NCBI GenBank assembly: GCA_945874695.1
Contig: CAMCHP010000022.1
Span: 1-41,276, forward strand
Reading direction: 5' to 3'
Source: Chryseobacterium gleum
GTDB lineage: Bacteria; Bacteroidota; Bacteroidia; Flavobacteriales_D; Sanyastnellaceae
DNA length: 41,276 bases
This document shows, in pieces, positions 39,622 to 41,276 of the stretch. Under the pieces are notes generated by a model. It ran no database searches. It was not told where the DNA came from and saw only the letters and a program-made list of their open reading frames with translations. A program made the translations under genes and the position numbers. The stretch's first letter is position 1; every line of letters starts with the position of its first letter.

Positions 39622-39918
39622 CCAAGCTTGGTTTCAAAACCCTGCGTGCGCTAAACATACACCCTCTGTTTTTGGGTTTTGCACCCTAGCGGGTGGATGG
39701 GCGACTGCCCGCGAGCCTGTTTCGCGATGCGACTGCCTTACTTTATTGGTTAAGAGCGTTTTGCTTTACAAATTCGGAGTGTTTTACTTTACGCATTGTC
39801 AATTCTTCCCAAGCGTACGGGTGACATGCAGGAGTCAATCGCTGTAAACGGTTCATCCCTTTAGAAGCAACTCAGGTGCTCATTTCAACTGAACGCACAA
39901 GGATGTGGTGAAGGCATA
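39622..39918. other. Gene-free stretch
   Basis: No ORF or RNA gene is supported in these 297 bases. The only structured element is hairpin copy R7 (39672-39702). Confidence 0.6.
39672..39702 (-). repeat. Dispersed hairpin repeat, copy R7
   Basis: The minus strand reads CCATC, then CACCC-GCTA-GGGTG, then CAAAACCC. It is preceded by a second hairpin GGGC-AGTC-GCCC, also partly present in R4. The stem is again unique but complementary. Confidence 0.75.
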
Positions 39919-40230
39919 CTACTCCTTCGTGGCGATGATGTTGAGCGTGTAACTCACCATGGCACGGTTCGTGAGCAGCTCCATTTCGGCAATGTAAAGC
40001 GGGAGTATCAAATCTTCCTTTGCCGCGTATATCGGCTTGAAATGGTTCGTTGATACTTGGATGTTGAAATTATCACCGCAGCTGATGAAAACACGCTCAA
40101 TGCGCCAAGAACAGCTGTCAGGAACAACAAGTTTTGTACCTGCCAGCCCTAACTTTACCAAGGTTGTGTCTTGCGCTTGCCCCGACAAAACAAGGGCACT
40201 CAAACCAAGCAAGACGATCAACTTATGCAT
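39919..40230 (-). CDS. Small secreted protein of unknown function
   Basis: This 103-residue protein has a signal peptide (MHKLIVLLGLSALVLSGQAQ) and then a beta-rich mature part (TTLVKLGLAGTKLVVPDSCSWRIERVFISCG...). The start at 40230 follows the preceding gene by 7 bases and puts the signal at the N-terminus; a longer in-frame start at 40260 would overlap that gene. The phrase VVPDSCSWRIERVFI parallels VPAGKVWKMENVLL and VPEGKVWKIESYLQ of the two upstream genes, so it is a diverged member of the same family. Confidence 0.7.
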   Translation of the reverse strand: MHKLIVLLGLSALVLSGQAQDTTLVKLGLAGTKLVVPDSCSWRIERVFISCGDNFNIQVSTNHFKPIYAAKEDLILPLYIAEMELLTNRAMVSYTLNIIATKE

Positions 40231-40237
40231 ACTACCG

Positions 40238-40603
40238 CTATGGGACAACATTGAACTCAATCACGCTCAATAGGCCCGAAGAACATGAACCACCAATAGA
40301 AAAGCTCTGTTCTGAACCAAACCAAAACGGGAAGTTATCCCATGCTGATGACGACGTATTGTGCTGGCGCAGATAATAGGTATTTCCATTGTACGTGATG
40401 CATGCGTAATTATTGAGCGAACCAAGCAGCACGTTCTCCATTTTCCAAACTTTGCCGGCAGGCACCGTCCAGGTTGTAGCAACCCCACTGGTGAATTCAA
40501 TGTTCAACACCTGGTTAAATTGAAGGTTGCCTTGTGCAGTTAAAGTCAAGGCAGTAAACAAACCAGCACATGCGAGGAAAAACTTATAACTCAAAGCTTT
40601 CAT
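40238..40603 (-). CDS. Small secreted protein, paralog of the upstream gene
   Basis: This 121-residue protein has a signal peptide (SYKFFLACAGLFTALTLTAQ). The mature part begins GNLQFNQVLNIEFTSG, has the shared block TVPAGKVWKMENVLLGS and ends with the signature LLSVIEFNVVP, nearly identical to LSVIEFNIVP of the 40608 gene. It lies 4 bases downstream of that gene, so it is a tandem duplicate in one operon. No function is known. Confidence 0.75.
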   Translation of the reverse strand: MKALSYKFFLACAGLFTALTLTAQGNLQFNQVLNIEFTSGVATTWTVPAGKVWKMENVLLGSLNNYACITYNGNTYYLRQHNTSSSAWDNFPFWFGSEQSFSIGGSCSSGLLSVIEFNVVP

Positions 40604-40607
40604 ACAA

Positions 40608-41006
40608 CTAAGGAACGATATTAAACTCTATCACGCTCAAAAAATCACTCGGGCAGCTCGTTCGAGCAGTTTGATTCTCGCGAAGCCAAATAGGAAAGTA
40701 GTTTGTTGCCGAGTTGGGCAAACTGCTTCCACCCCAACCTCCAAGATTGAGGCTGAAATACGCCGTATTATCAATAAAAAACGCTCTATTTCGATTCAAA
40801 TCGCCGCAACCACTTACCACGCCAGACGTCGATATCCCCACATTAGACTGCAAATAACTCTCTATTTTCCACACCTTTCCCTCAGGAACGACAAGGTCAG
40901 TGTCGGTTATTTTCAATACTTGGTTGAACTGAAGATTTCCTTGAGCACTTGCTGCGCAGCTCAAACTCACCAAAAATATAAACATCAATCGTTCAATACC
41001 TTTCAT
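40608..41006 (-). CDS. Small secreted protein (GNLQFNQVL...SVIEFN family)
   Basis: This 132-residue protein has a signal peptide (LMFIFLVSLSCAASAQ), then GNLQFNQVLKITDTDLVVPEGKVWKIE and the C-terminal SDFLSVIEFNIVP. The central part differs from its paralog and has two Cys pairs (SGCGD; TSCPSD). I see no known domain. The order of genes and its position directly after a 'GFLLPRM' surface protein suggest the small proteins accompany that protein. Confidence 0.75.
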   Translation of the reverse strand: MKGIERLMFIFLVSLSCAASAQGNLQFNQVLKITDTDLVVPEGKVWKIESYLQSNVGISTSGVVSGCGDLNRNRAFFIDNTAYFSLNLGGWGGSSLPNSATNYFPIWLRENQTARTSCPSDFLSVIEFNIVP

Positions 41007-41036
41007 AACTTTTCAAATTGAGCCCCTAGGCCTATT

Positions 41037-41276
41037 TTAAAAACCATCTGTTGTATAAATCAACGTATTTGAATTGCTCCCTGAGTTAGCGCCGCCATTT
41101 GAGCCCGAAATGGCTACCCAATTGGTTCCATCGTAGAAATAAAACCCTGGAGAGTCATCTGTTTGGAAAACCAGCAAACCAAGTGCAGGGGCACTGATAA
41201 GGTCTCTTTCCGTTTTGGTCATCCGTGGCAGTAGAAATCCTTGTGTGTTTGAGCTCACCTCTAACTGCGCTGACGC
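41037..41276 (-). CDS. C-terminal part of a 'GFLLPRM' surface protein (5' end outside window)
   Basis: The frame is open to the right window edge; the visible part begins ASAQLEVSSNTQGFLLPRMT and continues ERDLISAPALGLLVFQTDDS, FYFYDGTNWVAI. This is the motif found in many Bacteroidota surface or tail-fibre-like proteins, where it precedes a variable region. It ends in a low-complexity GSNGGANSGSNSNTL tail. The function is structural or adhesive by analogy. It is followed by the three small secreted proteins on the same strand. Confidence 0.75.
   Translation of the reverse strand, partial: ASAQLEVSSNTQGFLLPRMTKTERDLISAPALGLLVFQTDDSPGFYFYDGTNWVAISGSNGGANSGSNSNTLIYTTDGF

Overview
The window reads as a chromosomal segment of a Bacteroidota, most likely a Flavobacteriales-type bacterium. 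The evidence is TAnnTTTG -7 promoter boxes in front of several genes, start sites with little Shine-Dalgarno signal, a purH-mreBCD-mrdA-rodA cluster, secreted proteins with LamG modules and Cys/Asn-rich 'DPTACN' repeats, a 5-fold beta-flower protein and a 'GFLLPRM' surface protein. Genus and species cannot be read from the sequence.

Layout. 1-1403 (-): end-truncated secreted LamG/repeat protein. 1647-2816 (-): AAA+/DUF4143-type ATPase with paired palindromes in its promoter. 3114-6192 (-): three-gene unit (small acidic protein, GIY-YIG protein, DUF2779 nuclease-like protein). 6272-7221: internally deleted IS3-family element. 7280-9097: TPR-like/DUF1566 protein. 9098-9765: gene remnants, including the start of an IS1595-type transposase. 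9766-12550: YqiA-like esterase, small membrane proteins, two unknowns and the beta-flower protein. 12610-15025 (-): GlcG/HbpS-like protein, histidine kinase and response regulator. 15351-20655: gamma-carbonic anhydrase-like protein, trpS, a polyprenol-phosphate glycosyltransferase pair and pgk. 20825-29115 (+): coiled-coil protein, purH and the cell-elongation cluster mreB-mreC-mreD-mrdA-rodA. 29313-33328 (+): LysA-like decarboxylase with an extra C-terminal domain, then an SPFH-GYF protein and its zinc-ribbon membrane partner. 33329-37415 (+): the sulfur locus. 37475-39621: aspS and a small TerB-like protein. 39919-41276 (-): small secreted proteins.

The most interesting system is the sulfur locus. 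Two successive short reading frames carry runs of cysteine codons (4 of 5 and 5 of 5 Cys). Each is followed by a strong intrinsic terminator, and each contains a stretch able to pair with that terminator's left arm. This is the architecture of ribosome-mediated attenuation responding to charged Cys-tRNA. Downstream lie a 1-Cys peroxiredoxin, a CysM-like cysteine synthase, a JAMM metalloprotease, a ThiS/MoaD/CysO-like sulfur carrier and a ThiF-rhodanese activating enzyme, that is, a protein-thiocarboxylate route to cysteine. The carrier ends Gly-Gly-Ser-His rather than Gly-Gly, which gives the JAMM protease an obvious job. The promoter of the first leader places the start of transcription at or next to the leader AUG.

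A second genome-scale signal is a dispersed intergenic hairpin (seven copies, both strands). Its stems differ between copies but stay complementary, with conserved flanks CATC and AAAAC and a G(N)TA loop.
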